This document shows positions 10,638-21,279 of a stretch of 64,000 bases of DNA, piece after piece. The stretch comes from Liquidambar formosana. Lineage: Eukaryota > Streptophyta > Magnoliopsida > Saxifragales > Altingiaceae. The stretch lies in assembly GCA_039720395.1 (NCBI GenBank), contig CM077831.1:4754003-4818002 (forward strand), given 5' to 3'. The translations under genes were made by a program, and so were the position numbers. The notes beneath the pieces are model-generated. The model saw only the letters and a program-made list of their open reading frames with translations. It was not told the DNA's origin and made no database searches. Each line of letters begins with the position of its first letter. The stretch's first letter is position 1.

Positions 10638-10896
10638 TTGATTGTGTGCTTGTTTTAAATTGCAGACAGGTTTGCAATTTGAAGTTGTAGAAACTAGAAA
10701 CGGGGTGGAGTTGAAGAAGATGACGTGAGGTTATTAAGAATACCTTAAACGAATTCGTTTTGAGGGCCATATGTCAAAAATAAATGAACATGAATCTCAT
10801 CCGTTGAATTATTAGTTAGCCACGTGTCAAGCCATGTTTAATACTATGACAAGTTCTCCTCTGCCATTCCTGTTCCATAAAAATATCTGTTTATCC

Positions 10897-11478
10897 GGAT
10901 TGGGATTTGCTGCAGTTTGTGAAACTAACTGCAGCCTCCAGTAGACGTTGATGGGCTGCCATGTGGCTGAGGCTTTAGTGAACGGCTGAGATCAAACAAT
11001 GCCATTTCAAGGTTTGAGGTTTAACGCCATTTGGGATTTGGATGGAAATGGACCCAAAAAACGCAGCGTTTTGTAAAACGAAAATGTTAGAGCCTAAACC
11101 AAACGAAAAATCGATCACAGCCATTTCAAAATCAGAAATCCATCCCACTCCTCTCTCTCTCTCTCTCCTCTTCCGCTGTCTCTCCTCTTCCACTCTCTCT
11201 CCTCTCTGCTCCCCATTATATTATCCCCGCTCATCTCCAGTGAAACGGCACTGACCAGATCTGACCCCCACGGAACCAGCAGCAATTTCCCAACGTCGGT
11301 GACTCCCCCATCCACTCGGCACGGCACGGACCAGATCTGACCCGGCGAGGAGCTCCGTTCCCTTCGTCGACGGCGAGCTCCTTCCCTACTTCCAGTGGTG
11401 AGGTCCCCCGACTTCGTTTGTGTTCAGCCTTCCCCTTCCCCGACGGCAAGCCATTCACTTCCAGTGTTGAGGTAAGTT

Positions 11479-11510
<32 letters not shown>

Positions 11511-12466
11511 GGTATTTAAAGAAAGTTTTTGCTTAGTTTGAGTGTAGTGTTTCCTCTTGAATGCTTTGGTTCGTGTTTCTTTTTTTCTTAAAAAATAAAA
11601 AGAAAAAAGAAAAAAAAGTTTAAGGCATCAATGGGTTTCCTGGTATGAAGGCATGGAAATAAATATTCTATTGGCTATTGGTTCGAGTAACTTTTCTCAT
11701 TAACTTAGTAATGACAACTCTATGATATTTCAACATTTAACTCAAATTTTTGTCCCTTAATTCTGGGATTTATATTTATGCTAGGTCTCGATGTGGTTCG
11801 CACTGACAGGACATTAGTGTTTTATGAGAAGCCAGAAAATTTGTCGAAACTTTGGGATATTGTATCTGTTTACGCAAGGATAGATAAAGATGTTGGCTAT
11901 TGTCAAGGTGAGTAATCAAATGATCTTACTTGTATCATTGAGGCTCCACTAAGATGTAGAAAAAGACTGGTCTAGTCGGGGAAATTGGCTTAGTTCAGTA
12001 AACTTTTCCTGATCTTCACTTTCATTGCGGTTTCCAATCAGAGTACCTGAGTCATTAAGGTAAGATGCCATGGAGCACCTACCTTCATTTTGCACCGGGT
12101 TGACCAAATAAAATGATGAGCATTCATTAAATGCTTTTAAAGTGGTCATTGGCATTTAATGGCTACATTATTTCTTTGTAAGAGGTGCCTTGCCTATGCT
12201 TGATTACTCAGTTTAAAGCATTGACACTGTACCTCTTTTGTATTGTCTCTTAAGTCTGTTCTGTGTGGGTTTGATACATATATTTTTCTTTCCTCTGAGA
12301 TTGCCAAAACACTCAATTGCTGATGTGTTAATTTCCCGAACTCAATAGGCAATTGTGTTTGCAAAACCAAAAAAGAAAAATGGATTTGCTGCTTTGCTTC
12401 CAAGTCTAGTTGGTTCAGTGATTATATATAGTACAATGCTGTCCAAGTCTGCATTCAGATGGCTCT
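10897..12466 (+). repeat. left long terminal inverted repeat (1570 bp)
   Basis: Aligns end to end with the reverse complement of 14461-15957 with only scattered changes. It contains a segment of about 75-85 bp with a run of about 28 T (11463-11545 region) that the right arm lacks. A CT-rich then GC-rich stretch (11150-11470) followed by GAGGTAAGT looks like a promoter-proximal 5' leader exon with its donor site, taken from a host gene. Confidence 0.9.
11785..11907 (+). pseudogene. captured TBC-domain (Rab GTPase-activating protein) exon, left arm
   Basis: A 123-bp exon between acceptor gctag and donor gtgagt. The residues read LDVVRTDRTLVFYEKPENLS then KLWDIVSVYARIDKDVGYCQ. This is the start of a TBC domain: DxxRT carries the arginine finger and YCQG the glutamine finger that together speed GTP hydrolysis by Rab proteins in membrane traffic. 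Only this exon of the domain is present, so no active protein can come from it. Both splice sites are intact here, unlike the copy in the right arm. Confidence 0.85.
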
Positions 12467-12714
12467 GAAGTGGGTGCTGCCATAAAACTTAGCTACCAAG
12501 CTGTACTAAAACCTTGGTACCTTACTAATAGTGAAACTCTTCCCCAATTTGATGCCCCTCTCTGCAATTCTATGACGAAAATTTTGAAATCAAAATAAAT
12601 AAAATACAATCTATGGGGCAATCATGAGAAGTAAATTTAGGATTGAAATCAAAATAAATAAAATACAATCGCGTGATTGTTTCTTTTCCCTGACATGGTT
12701 TCATATTTATGCAG

Positions 12715-12871
12715 GTTTCTTCTTCCTGCATCACTTATTGTTATCAATGACATTGCAGCTTATGTCTTTGGTTTCTTATTTGGAAGAACTCTTTTGATCA
12801 AATTATCTCCAAAGAAAACTTGGGAGGGTTTCATTGGAGCATCTGTTACGACTGTGATCTCTGCATTTGTG
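12715..12871 (+). pseudogene. captured exon of CDP-diacylglycerol synthase (phosphatidate cytidylyltransferase)
   Basis: A 157-bp exon with acceptor tatgcag and donor gtgagc, located in the centre of the element. Key residues are [17 protein letters not shown] and [14 protein letters not shown]. The [11 protein letters not shown] stretch is the family signature of the integral-membrane enzyme that makes CDP-diacylglycerol from CTP and phosphatidic acid for phospholipid synthesis in the ER. The exon has no stop or frameshift, but the rest of the enzyme (about 420 residues) is absent. It is a transposon-borne gene fragment, in the same orientation as the L13 exon that follows. Confidence 0.9.
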
Positions 12872-13242
12872 GTGAGCGTAATTTTCCTTTTCTTTAGTCA
12901 CGCTAAACGCACTTCTGTTACGGCTTATATACCTCATTAGTTGCATGTGTTAAATTGAGTGATCTGAACTTGTTTATGTATTTATATGATATTCACAAAT
13001 CACAACAAAGAAACCATGCATCAGTGCTTACTTCACGCTGAATTGTTTAGTGTTCAGGAAATGGTCATGAGACATGCATTTTTATGGGGCCCCCTATTGG
13101 ATTTAGACATGCATTTTAATGAGTTATCTCAAGCTTAAATTTACTTTGTCAAGTTATGGGCCTCTTGTTTTTTTCCCCTGTCACTTGTAGAATTGCCTTT
13201 TTGTATGTGTTTATCTTACATTATTGCTTCTTATGCATGTAG

Positions 13243-13464
13243 GATAGAGATCAAAAATTGAGGATATTTGTCGGCAGTGAGCACCCTTTTGGTGATCGAC
13301 CCCTTGAACCCTATGTGATGCCTCCTCGGACGGTACAAGAAATGCAGCCCCGTGCAAGACGAGCCATGATTCGAGCTGAGAAGAAGGCCGAGCAACAACA
13401 GGGTGGTACTGATACAAGAAAGAGCAAAAAGAAGAAAGAAGTTAATACAGAAGTGAGCGCGTGA
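13243..13464 (+). pseudogene. captured last exon of mitochondrial ribosomal protein L13 (uL13m)
   Basis: The exon starts after acceptor gcatgtag and runs open to TGA at 13462-13464. The residues include DRDQKLRIFVGSEHPFGDRP, LEPYVMPPRTVQEMQPRARR and a lysine-rich tail ending EVSA. The GxEHPFGD block and the basic tail are those of the plant mitochondrial-type L13, a large-subunit protein of the organellar ribosome. The upstream exons with the core fold are missing. The sequence after the stop (to about 13800) is probably its 3' UTR, copied together with it. It could supply a ready stop and polyadenylation signal for chimeric transcripts. Confidence 0.8.
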
Positions 13465-14460
13465 AGTAGAGAAGGGAATATGGCTCTGTTGTTAGCCCAC
13501 ACATTGTTCCGTGTCTGTACGTAACCATCATAAATGTGCGCATGGTCATCTCTTGTTTGGAATATTACTTGAAAGGTGATGCTGGCCATGGTAGTCTTGT
13601 CTGGTGTTAGAAATTCTTTTTTGGTTATAAAAATTTTATTGAGTTTTTGTTTTTAGGTGTTTAATCCTAACTCTAATCAGGAAAATGAGGCAGATTGATT
13701 CAGCCTGTGTTGGAAACTCTCTAGTTTAGTTCAGTGAAACATTTGTCAGGCTAAGACTTCTGTTGTGAGACTTGAATATTGTATGCTAATACATCACCAG
13801 CAAAGGATTGGATAAAATTCTTATAAGGCACATTACAAAGTTCAATTCCAAAATGTTTTTCTTAAAACAACTTTTCAACTTGTAAGTTTGGTGGCAGTTG
13901 GGTCATATATTAGGAGCCCTAGGGCTTGAAGCTTGAATGTAAACCATGTCAGTTGTCTCAAAAATGGTACACAAACATATGAAGTCCTTGGGTACTTGAG
14001 TTAATTATAGGTTTATAAATACAATGTCAAACACCAGAATAATACCTCAGTTTAAGATGATTAAAAAAAAAAATGAGCAAAAGTAAAATGTGCGAGCGAG
14101 CAAAGAAATTGTTCCATCTCCTTGAAAGACTAAAGTACTTCCAAATTTTTGCGTTTCTCGTCTTCCTTTGTTCACGGAAAAACCCTAGTTCTACTAAGAG
14201 TTCTAATCACTTGAAGATCCATCATCATCATCTTCATTCTTTGTCACAACCTTTTCTATGAGCCTTTTCCGTTCTCCTTCAATGACAGCTTTTTTTGATG
14301 GATTGCTCCCACTCTAGCCATCATTTGGTACAGGATTTGATTGGCAGAGAACTAATGCAGCACCTAAAAAAAGGATGGACGAAAAAGGGGAAAATAAGAA
14401 CACTTTTAATAACCAATACAACAGGTTGACAATAAAAATGGGGCTAAAAGCATAAGGAAC
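13465..14460. other. element centre, 3' flank of the L13 fragment
   Basis: AT-rich. A short open frame at 14073-14261 (plus) has a hydrophobic middle (IFAFLVFLC) but no recognisable family. Confidence 0.5.
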
Positions 14461-15957
14461 AGAGCCATCTGAATGTAGACTTGGACAGCATTGTACTATA
14501 TATAATCACTGAACCAACTAGACTTGGAAGTAAAGCAGCAAATCCATTTTTCTTTTTTGGTTTTGCAAACACAATTGCCTATTGAGTTCGGGAAATTAAC
14601 ACATCAGCAATTGAGTGTTTTGGCAATCTCAGAGGAAAGAAAAATATATGTATCAAACCCACACAGAACAGACTTAAGAGACAATACAAAAGAGGTACAG
14701 TGTCAATGCTTTAAACTGAGTAATCAAGCGTAGGCAAGGCACCTTTTACAAAGAAATAATGTAGCCATTAAATGCCAATGACCACTTTAAAAGCGTTTAA
14801 TGAATGCTCATCATTTTATTTGGTCAACCTGGTGCAAAATGAAGGTAGGTGCTCCATGGCATCTTACCTTAATGACTCAGGTACTCTGATTGGAAAACGC
14901 AATGAAAGTGAAGATTAGGAAAAGTTTACTGAACTAAGCCAATTTCCCCGACTAGACCAGTCTTTTTCTACATCTTAGTGGAGCCTCAATAATACAAGTA
15001 AGATCATCTGATTACTCAACTTGACAATAGCCAACATCTTTATCTATCCTTGCGTAAACAGATACAATATCCCAAAGTTTCGACAAATTTTCTAGCTTCT
15101 CATAAAACACTAATGTCCTGTCAGTGCGAACCACATCGAGACCTAGCATAAATATAAATCCCAGAATTAAGGGACAAAAATTTGAGTTAAATGTTGAAAT
15201 ATCATAGAGCTGTCATTACTAAGTTAATGAGAAAAGTTACTTGAACCAATAGCCAATAGAATATTTATTTCCATGCCTTCATACCAGGAAACCCATTGAT
15301 GCCTTAAACTTTTTTTTCTTTTTTCTTTTTTCTTTTTATTTTTTAATTTTTATTTTTTAAGAAAAAAAGAAACACGAACCAAAGCATTCAAGACTGGAAG
15401 TGAATGGCTTGCTGTCGGGGAAGGGGAAGGCTGAACACAAACGAAGTCGGGGGACCTCACCACTGGAAGTGGGGAAGGAGCTCGCCATCGACGAAAGGGA
15501 CGGAGCTCCTCGCCGGGTCAGATCTGGTTCGTGCCGTGTCGAGTGGATGGGGGAGTCACCGACGCTGGGAAATTGCTGCTGGTTTCGTGGGGGTCAGATC
15601 TAGTTAGTGTCGTTTCGCTGGAGACGAGCGGGGATAATCCGACGGGGAGCGGAGAGGAGAGAGAGTGGAAGAAGAGAGACAGCGAAAGAGGAGAGAGAGA
15701 GAGGATAGGGATGGATTTCTGATTTTGAAATGGCTGTGATCGATTTTTCGTTTGGTTTAGGCTCTAACATTTTCGTTTTACAAAACGCTGCGTTTTTTGG
15801 GTCCATTTCCATCCAAATCCCAAACGGCGTTAAGCCTCAAACCTTGAAATGGCATTGTTTGATCTCAGCCGTTCACTAAAGCCTCAGCCACATGGCAGCC
15901 CATCAACGTCTACTGGAGGCTGCAGTTGGTTTCACAAACTGCAGCAAATCCCAATCC
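14461..15957 (-). repeat. right long terminal inverted repeat (1497 bp)
   Basis: Inverted copy of 10897-12466. It lacks the T-rich segment of the left arm; the break lies between short TTGA-type matches (near 15395). Confidence 0.9.
15020..15142 (-). pseudogene. TBC-domain exon, right-arm copy with mutated donor
   Basis: Mirror copy of the exon at 11785-11907, same length of 123 bp. It differs by a P-to-L change (EKPEN has become EKLEN). The donor dinucleotide GT is changed to TT directly after CAAG at 15020, so this copy could not be spliced normally. The arginine-finger and YCQ residues are kept. Confidence 0.85.
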
Positions 15958-15967
15958 CTGTTTATCC

Positions 15968-17026
15968 CATCTGACATACCAGATACACCAAACATAACCA
16001 TGAAAGGAGTCTCGACAGACCTCATATTTTCCCGTAGAATGATAGCTCGCACCGCATGGTTAGTATATCGTCCCCACAAACCAAATTTCGCAGTTTTTCG
16101 ACGCGCAATTAATGATCTCAAGTCTCAACACGAGGTCCCCGGCCTCACCTAATGCATTCCAAATCTTCTATGCATCAGCAGTGTAATGAAGTATAAAAAA
16201 CCAGAGTATGGATTTCTTTGTACCGCTCTTCACAAATATGATGATGATGGCTATTAGTGGGATTGACAAATTCGGCATCCTACTAGTGAGGTTGAAAGAT
16301 TGGGTTAAATGGATTGTGCAAGCATTTGGTGAAGAAGGATTAAGACAGAGTAGCTAACTCCAGAACCGATGCTCTGTTTTTATGTCTTTGCTATTTTTCC
16401 ACTCCTATTTTATTTTTATTTTTATTATTTTATTATTTTTAACATGTTCAAATTATAATTTCAATTTTTTCAATGAAGGGTGCAGGTGTCGGCAACTATA
16501 AAGGATGAAAACAGAGCAATGACCAGTTAATTCAAAATTGGTCTGTTATTTCATTTTTTCTTCATGTTCAATTTTCTCCTAATTATGTGGCAAATTTAAC
16601 TGATATTCTAGTAATAAGGCCAAATTATGGCATATGCATTTTGGATAGTGTTGAAATCACTGAGATGGATTGGTGGATTTAACACCCACAACTTCATTGT
16701 GCAAGACGAGGATGAATACAAAAATATATAAACAAGTATACTGGATCTGGGTGGAGATTCCCATATACAAATGAGTGCATTGCTTGGCAATAGAGAAGAG
16801 GACAATAAAGGGTGGCCCGCGGTCCTTAGCCTTGTAATGGTGATTGATGCAACACGTATAGTATACGGCTTTAGTCTTTTTGATTAAAAAGTTCGTAATT
16901 ATATGGGTTTGAGCATTTCTCCCATGTTATCCCCAGATTTTTTTTTATTTTTTATTTTATTTATTTTATTATTTTATTTTATTTTGTGAATTTTTAAAGT
17001 TGGTTTTCAAACCGTATTCCAACCGT
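15968..17026. other. intergenic DNA
   Basis: AT-rich with (TTTTA)n-like stretches at 16405-16440 and 16945-16985. No supported gene. Frames at 15892-16152 lie mainly over the element end. Confidence 0.5.
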
Positions 17027-17031
17027 TGGGT

Positions 17032-17445
17032 TGATGGATTCTGTAAGGTAGCACAATTGAAGGATTTCCCTGCTGTCGTCAGACTATGTATCACATGTTT
17101 GGGAAGGAGAGAATACATACGTACTGTCTTTTTTTTAATGAATGAGAGAAGGGTTGTTGTAGGGTGTATTTATAGACACCCAAAAGGCATCAATTGTGAC
17201 CATTGAGATGATTTCAATAGTCATTAGACACCTATGATGACTTATGACCTCTTCTTAATAGTCATACCTATTCATTCACCAATGGGGTGTGATGGTTCAT
17301 TCTTTACAATAAACCATCATACACCCTAATATATTTCCTACAAGGGAAATTGGGATTCTCTCTCCTGGAAGTTATATTCCTAAAGTAAATAATACGATGT
17401 AGTGATGTATACCGTATCTCATGTTTGTCACAATGAAATTCTTTA
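17032..17445 (-). repeat. copia 3' LTR
   Basis: In plus-strand reading it starts TGATGGATTCTG. The inner end is TTA where the other LTR has TCA. It is followed by the polypurine tract (minus-strand AAGTGGGAGATT at about 17446-17457). Confidence 0.9.
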
Positions 17446-18082
17446 ATCTCCCACTTGACAAATATGAGATAACACGATAACTTCCTCTAGTTAGTTACCA
17501 CGGTTGAATATCCTCTAGAATTATTCAATTGGGCACTAACTCTCATATGAATTTTCTTCAAATCGGCGTCAGATGATGGTATGACCATACGTGCGCACGC
17601 TTTTACCATTCTTTTCTGCCCGCGTCTATTTCCCAATATATCAATTTCTTGATATGTTATAGACGACTTCTATTCACTCTATTTCAAGTGAATTGCACCA
17701 ATATACCTATAACAGGGAACCATAGTTCACCTCCCCAGTTACAATTGGTGACTTCAGCCAAAACAAAAATAGTGTTGACCTGCGCTCGAATTTTAGATCA
17801 AGTACTTCCTTCTAGGTCATCGCAAAGGTTTTCCTTGATACAGTTTATCAGTGACTTTAACACTATGTGCCTAAGTGTTATGCAGAATCAATTGGATGCT
17901 TATTGTGAACTTTACATCCTCAATTGTTCTCGTCATAACCTCATTATCTCGCTAGTGTCCTCTATCTTATCTTTGACTAATATTTTTCCCCATAAATAGA
18001 TAGAGTCGCATCATCTTGTTCTTCTCAAGCATCCCCGAGATCCATCCAATGATGCATGATACTGCATGCTTTTCTACAACAC
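17446..18082. other. copia 3' untranslated region
   Basis: Between the RNase H stop and the 3' LTR. No further domain; a plus-strand frame at 17649-17999 has no family character. Confidence 0.6.
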
Positions 18083-18853
18083 CTAGGTGTTTCTTAATCC
18101 CATTGTAGCCACATGCTCTCTGAACTTTTCCAAAGATAATCCCTTGGTCATGGGATCAGCCACCATCCTTTCAGAGGGTATATATTCGATTTTGATTTCT
18201 CCCCTCTCCACTATATCTTGTATATAGTGGTAGCTCACGTCAATATGTTTTCCTTTTGAGCTATTTGCTCCACTTTTTATCAAAGTGATGGCAGACTGAT
18301 TATCACAATACACATTGACTGGCCTATTTGGTATACCTAATTTTAAATTATCCATAAAGCGCTTTATCCAAACTGCAGTACTTGCTGCTGTGCTAGATGC
18401 TTTGTATTCAGATTCCATAGTGAATTTTGCAACACAACCTTGTTTCTTACTTAACCAAGAAACAGCGGTTCCAGCTACCATAAATATGTAGCCACTAGTA
18501 GATTTTCTATCATCTACATCACCCGCAAAATCTGCATCACTGTAGCCTACAATCTCTAGATCTTTTAAACCAAAACAAAGTTTCATACCTTTAGTTCCTT
18601 GTAAATATCTGAATATCCTCTTTACTGCTTGCCAATATGCCTTTCCTAGATTGGCTTGATATCTGCTTACCAATCCAACTGCATGATATATGTTAGGCCT
18701 TGTGCTTGTTATAGCATACATGAGACTGCCCACAGCCTGGGCATAGGGGACTTGTATCATATCTTTTTGTTCTTCCTCATTTTGTGGACACATAGACTTG
18801 CTTAGGCTTAAGCCTTTGCAAACAAGTGTCCTTATTGGTTTACAATTTTCCAT
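18083..18853 (-). pseudogene. copia RNase H and end of reverse transcriptase
   Basis: Contains the thumb/RNase H linker VGSLMYAITSTRPNI and the copia RNase H motifs GYSDADFAGD (first catalytic Asp), SGYIFMVAGTAVSW, TMESEYKA (catalytic Glu, normally S/T-x-E-A-E-Y) and YCDNQSA (second Asp). The end reads ADPMTKGL. The enzyme degrades the RNA strand in RNA:DNA hybrids during reverse transcription in the cytoplasm. It is separated from the reverse transcriptase by an in-frame TAA at 18890-18892. Confidence 0.9.
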
Positions 18854-18889
18854 GTTAAACCTTTTAAGTACTTTTTCAAGATATTTTTC

Positions 18890-19585
18890 TTAATCTAGAT
18901 ATAATAATCTTGACTTCTTATCTCTAGAAATTTTAATTCCTAATACATAGGAAGCTTCTCCCATATCTTTCATTTCAAATCTAGATCCTAGGTATTTCTT
19001 TGTTTTGTTCATAATATCCATATCATTTCCTGCTAGTAATATATTATCAACATATAATGATAATATTGCTAACTTTTCTTTGGACTTTAATATATATACA
19101 CAATGATTTAGCGGACTCATCTCATATCCTAATCCAAGGATAGCTTGGTAGAACTTCAAGTACCATTGTCTTGAAGATTGTTTGAGTCCATATAAAGATC
19201 TTTTTAGTTTACAGACTTTATTCTCATGTCCCTCAATTTGAAAACTTTCAGGTTGATTCATATAGATGTCTTCCTTTAATTCCCCATTAAGGAATGCGGT
19301 TTTGACATCCATCTGATGTAGCTCTAGATTTAATCTAGCCACAATTGACATGAAAATTCTAATGGATGTAAATTTTGTCACAGGTGAATATGTATCCACA
19401 AAGTCTATACCGGGTTTTTGTGTGTAAGCCTTTGCCACTAATCTTGCTTTATATTTATCCAAAATTCCATCTGCTTTTAATTTCATTTTGAGAACCCACT
19501 TGCATCCAATTGATTTTCTACCCTTTGGTAGATCAACAAGTTTCCATACTCCATTGTTTTCTATAGAGTCTAGTTCCTCTTTCAT
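18890..19585 (-). pseudogene. copia reverse transcriptase with altered catalytic motif
   Basis: Typical copia RT: the start GVWKLVDLPKGRK, then CKWVLKMKLKADG, YKARLVAKAYTQ, LHQMDVKTAFLNGEL (motif A with the first catalytic Asp intact), SLYGLKQSSRQW, and LSLYVDNILLAG. The last should contain YVDD. The second Asp is Asn here (about 19043-19054), which should abolish polymerase activity. An in-frame stop lies just upstream (near 19597) and another ends this stretch. Confidence 0.9.
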
Positions 19586-19698
19586 AGCCTTGTCCTATTC
19601 CTTGCTATCATCCATTTTCATGGCTTCAAAGAAACTTTTAGGGTCTTCACTTAGATCTTCTATATCTTCTATACTGAAGACATAATAATCTTTCAATT

Positions 19699-20015
19699 TT
19701 ACAGATGGTTCCCTTGGTCTTTTCCTCCCACTATTCTGAACATTTGAAGAAGTTCATTAATTTCCTCACTATTAATCATTTCTTGATTAATAGGGAAATT
19801 TTCTTGTAAAATGGGCATCTCTTGATCTTCATCTAAGAGTTTTATATTTTCCAAAGGTGTCACCACGTTAGTGGTTTCCATAAAATGAGCATCCCTACTT
19901 TCAATTAATCCCTTTTCTGAATGGAAAAATCGATATCCACTACCATTGTCAAGATATCCAATAAATCGACATTCTCATGTCTTATTACTTAATTTATTTC
20001 TAAGAGGTTTTGGTA
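19699..20015 (-). pseudogene. copia integrase/RT linker, broken
   Basis: Carries the usual variable acidic linker (ENIKLLDEDQEMPILQ) between integrase C-terminus and RT. A frameshift near 20015 and a stop near 19982 separate it from integrase. Remnants of the FIGYLDNGSGYRFF motif are readable at about 19925-19970. Confidence 0.7.
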
Positions 20016-21152
20016 TCAACACATGCGCCTTACATCCCCAACTCTTAAGTTTGAAATGTCAGGTTTTTGACTAGTCGATAACTCATAAGGTGTTAAGGGT
20101 TTGGCTTTTCTTTTAACTCTATTCAGAATATATGCTGCAGTAGACAAGGCTTCACCCCAAAAATGTAAAGGTAAATAAGCATATGCCATCATGGATCTTG
20201 TCATATCTATTAGAGTTCTATTTTTTCTTTCTGCAATTCCATTTTGTTCTGGAGTATATGGTATAGTGTAAATATGCCTTATCCCATAGTTTTTGCAGAA
20301 TTCATCAAAAGCTTCATATTCCCCTCCTCTATAATTATTCAAAGCTTTTATGGGTCTACCTAATTGAGTTTCTACTTCTATTTTAAATTCTTTAAATTTG
20401 TCGATAGCATCTAACTTATATTTTATTAAATAGATATATTTATACCTTGAATAATCATTAGTAAATGTTATAAAGTATTCCATTTCTCTATGTGTTTTTG
20501 TTCTTAAAGGTCCACATATGTCTGAGTGTACTACATCAAGTAAATCCGATGATTTCCAACTTTTAGAAAAAGGTTTCTTAGTTAGTTTACCTTTGATACA
20601 TGGTTCACATGTATCATATTTAATCGGATTTATTTTAGGTAGTAATCCCATTTGGCACATTCTTGCCATTTTTGCTTTATTTATGTATCCTAATCTTAAA
20701 TGCCATAAATAAGAATCATTATTTATAGTAGAGATATTAATATAATCGAAAAATGGAATATCCTTTATTGAGTACATATCATTAATTCTTGCACCTTTTA
20801 GAAGGATACGTCCATCCTTTCCAATAGTTACATGACCAGATTTAAATCGAACCTCAAACCCCTTTTTTTCAAGTACAGACATAGAAATTAGATTTCTCCG
20901 AATATTCGGAGAATACAATACATTTTGAAGTATTAAATTAGATTCTTTAAAATAAATTTTACAATTACCTTCGCCTAGTACATCTACATATGTATCGTTT
21001 CCCATGTAGAGTCGGTGCTCTCCTTGTGCCTTCTCTTTGTAAGTTGTGAAGATATTTCTGTTCTTTGTAACATGTCTTGTAACTCTTGAATCGATCCACC
21101 AATGATCTTCTGCTTCTTGTGTTACCATTGCTTCGGAGACTGTCATGACCAT
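20016..21152 (-). pseudogene. copia protease and integrase
   Basis: Protease active site region reads WWIDSRVTRHVT, where copia usually has DSG: the Gly of the catalytic triplet is Arg. Then come the pre-integrase domain (NVLYSPNIRRNLISMSVLE), the zinc-binding HHCC (LWHLRLGYINK, CEPCIKGK), and the integrase core with Asp in VHSDICGPL, Asp in TFTNDYSRYK and Glu in PEQNGIAERKNRTL. Integrase joins the cDNA to the host chromosome. The core is open for 378 codons, but the frame is lost at both ends. Confidence 0.9.
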
Positions 21153-21279
21153 CTCTCTTTTATCATTGACTTTCTTTTTCTTTGGTCTTCGACAATCGAT
21201 TTGGAAATGACCCTTCTTACCACAATTAATCTTTCTTTGACTTGGACACTTTGGAATTTGATTGCTTGCCTTTTAGTTT
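21153..21279 (-). pseudogene. copia gag zinc knuckle, degenerate
   Basis: Readable as KINCGKKGHFQIDC. The CX2CX4HX4C knuckle has lost its first Cys. Frameshifts on both sides separate it from gag and protease. Confidence 0.7.

Larger units (their letters stand above)
9865..10876. mobile_element. small Mutator-like element (Pack-MULE) with gene fragments
   Basis: Imperfect terminal inverted repeats of about 80-95 bp (9865-9960 and 10795-10876). Both start GGAACAGGA and share ATGGCAGAG, CATAGT and CATGGCTTGACACGT in order. The 9-bp flanks ATACAAATG (9856-9864) and ATAAAAATA (10877-10885) agree at 7 of 9 positions, the size of a Mutator target duplication. There is no transposase. The interior carries an exon with intact splice sites and decayed LRR sequence, both on the minus strand. 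Confidence 0.75.
10897..15957. mobile_element. Mutator-like element with 1.5-kb terminal inverted repeats and three gene fragments
   Basis: The two ends are inverted copies: 10897-12466 and 14461-15957, both starting GGATTGGGATTTGCTGCAG. A perfect 10-bp target duplication CTGTTTATCC flanks them (10887-10896 and 15958-15967), the size of a Mutator duplication (9-11 bp). The 5061-bp element has no transposase. The arms carry a TBC-domain exon each. The 2-kb centre carries a CDP-diacylglycerol synthase exon and the last exon of mitochondrial ribosomal protein L13. It is a Pack-MULE with unusually long arms. The insertion lies only 20 bp from the end of the first Mutator-like element. Confidence 0.9.

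Noticed and set aside
11231..11458. Open frames on both strands in the GC-rich part of the Mutator-like arms (also 15400-15722)
   Set aside because: The same sequence read in mirrored arms; it looks like a 5' leader and promoter, not coding sequence.
14073..14261. Short hydrophobic open frame in the centre of the large Mutator-like element
   Set aside because: No family match and no splice context; not separable from chance.
10897..15957. The large inverted repeat as an assembly artefact
   Set aside because: The arms differ by substitutions and a deletion, and the outer borders have a perfect 10-bp target duplication, as a real insertion would.
17649..17999. Open frame downstream of the copia RNase H
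   Set aside because: Opposite strand to pol, within the 3' untranslated region, no recognisable motif.
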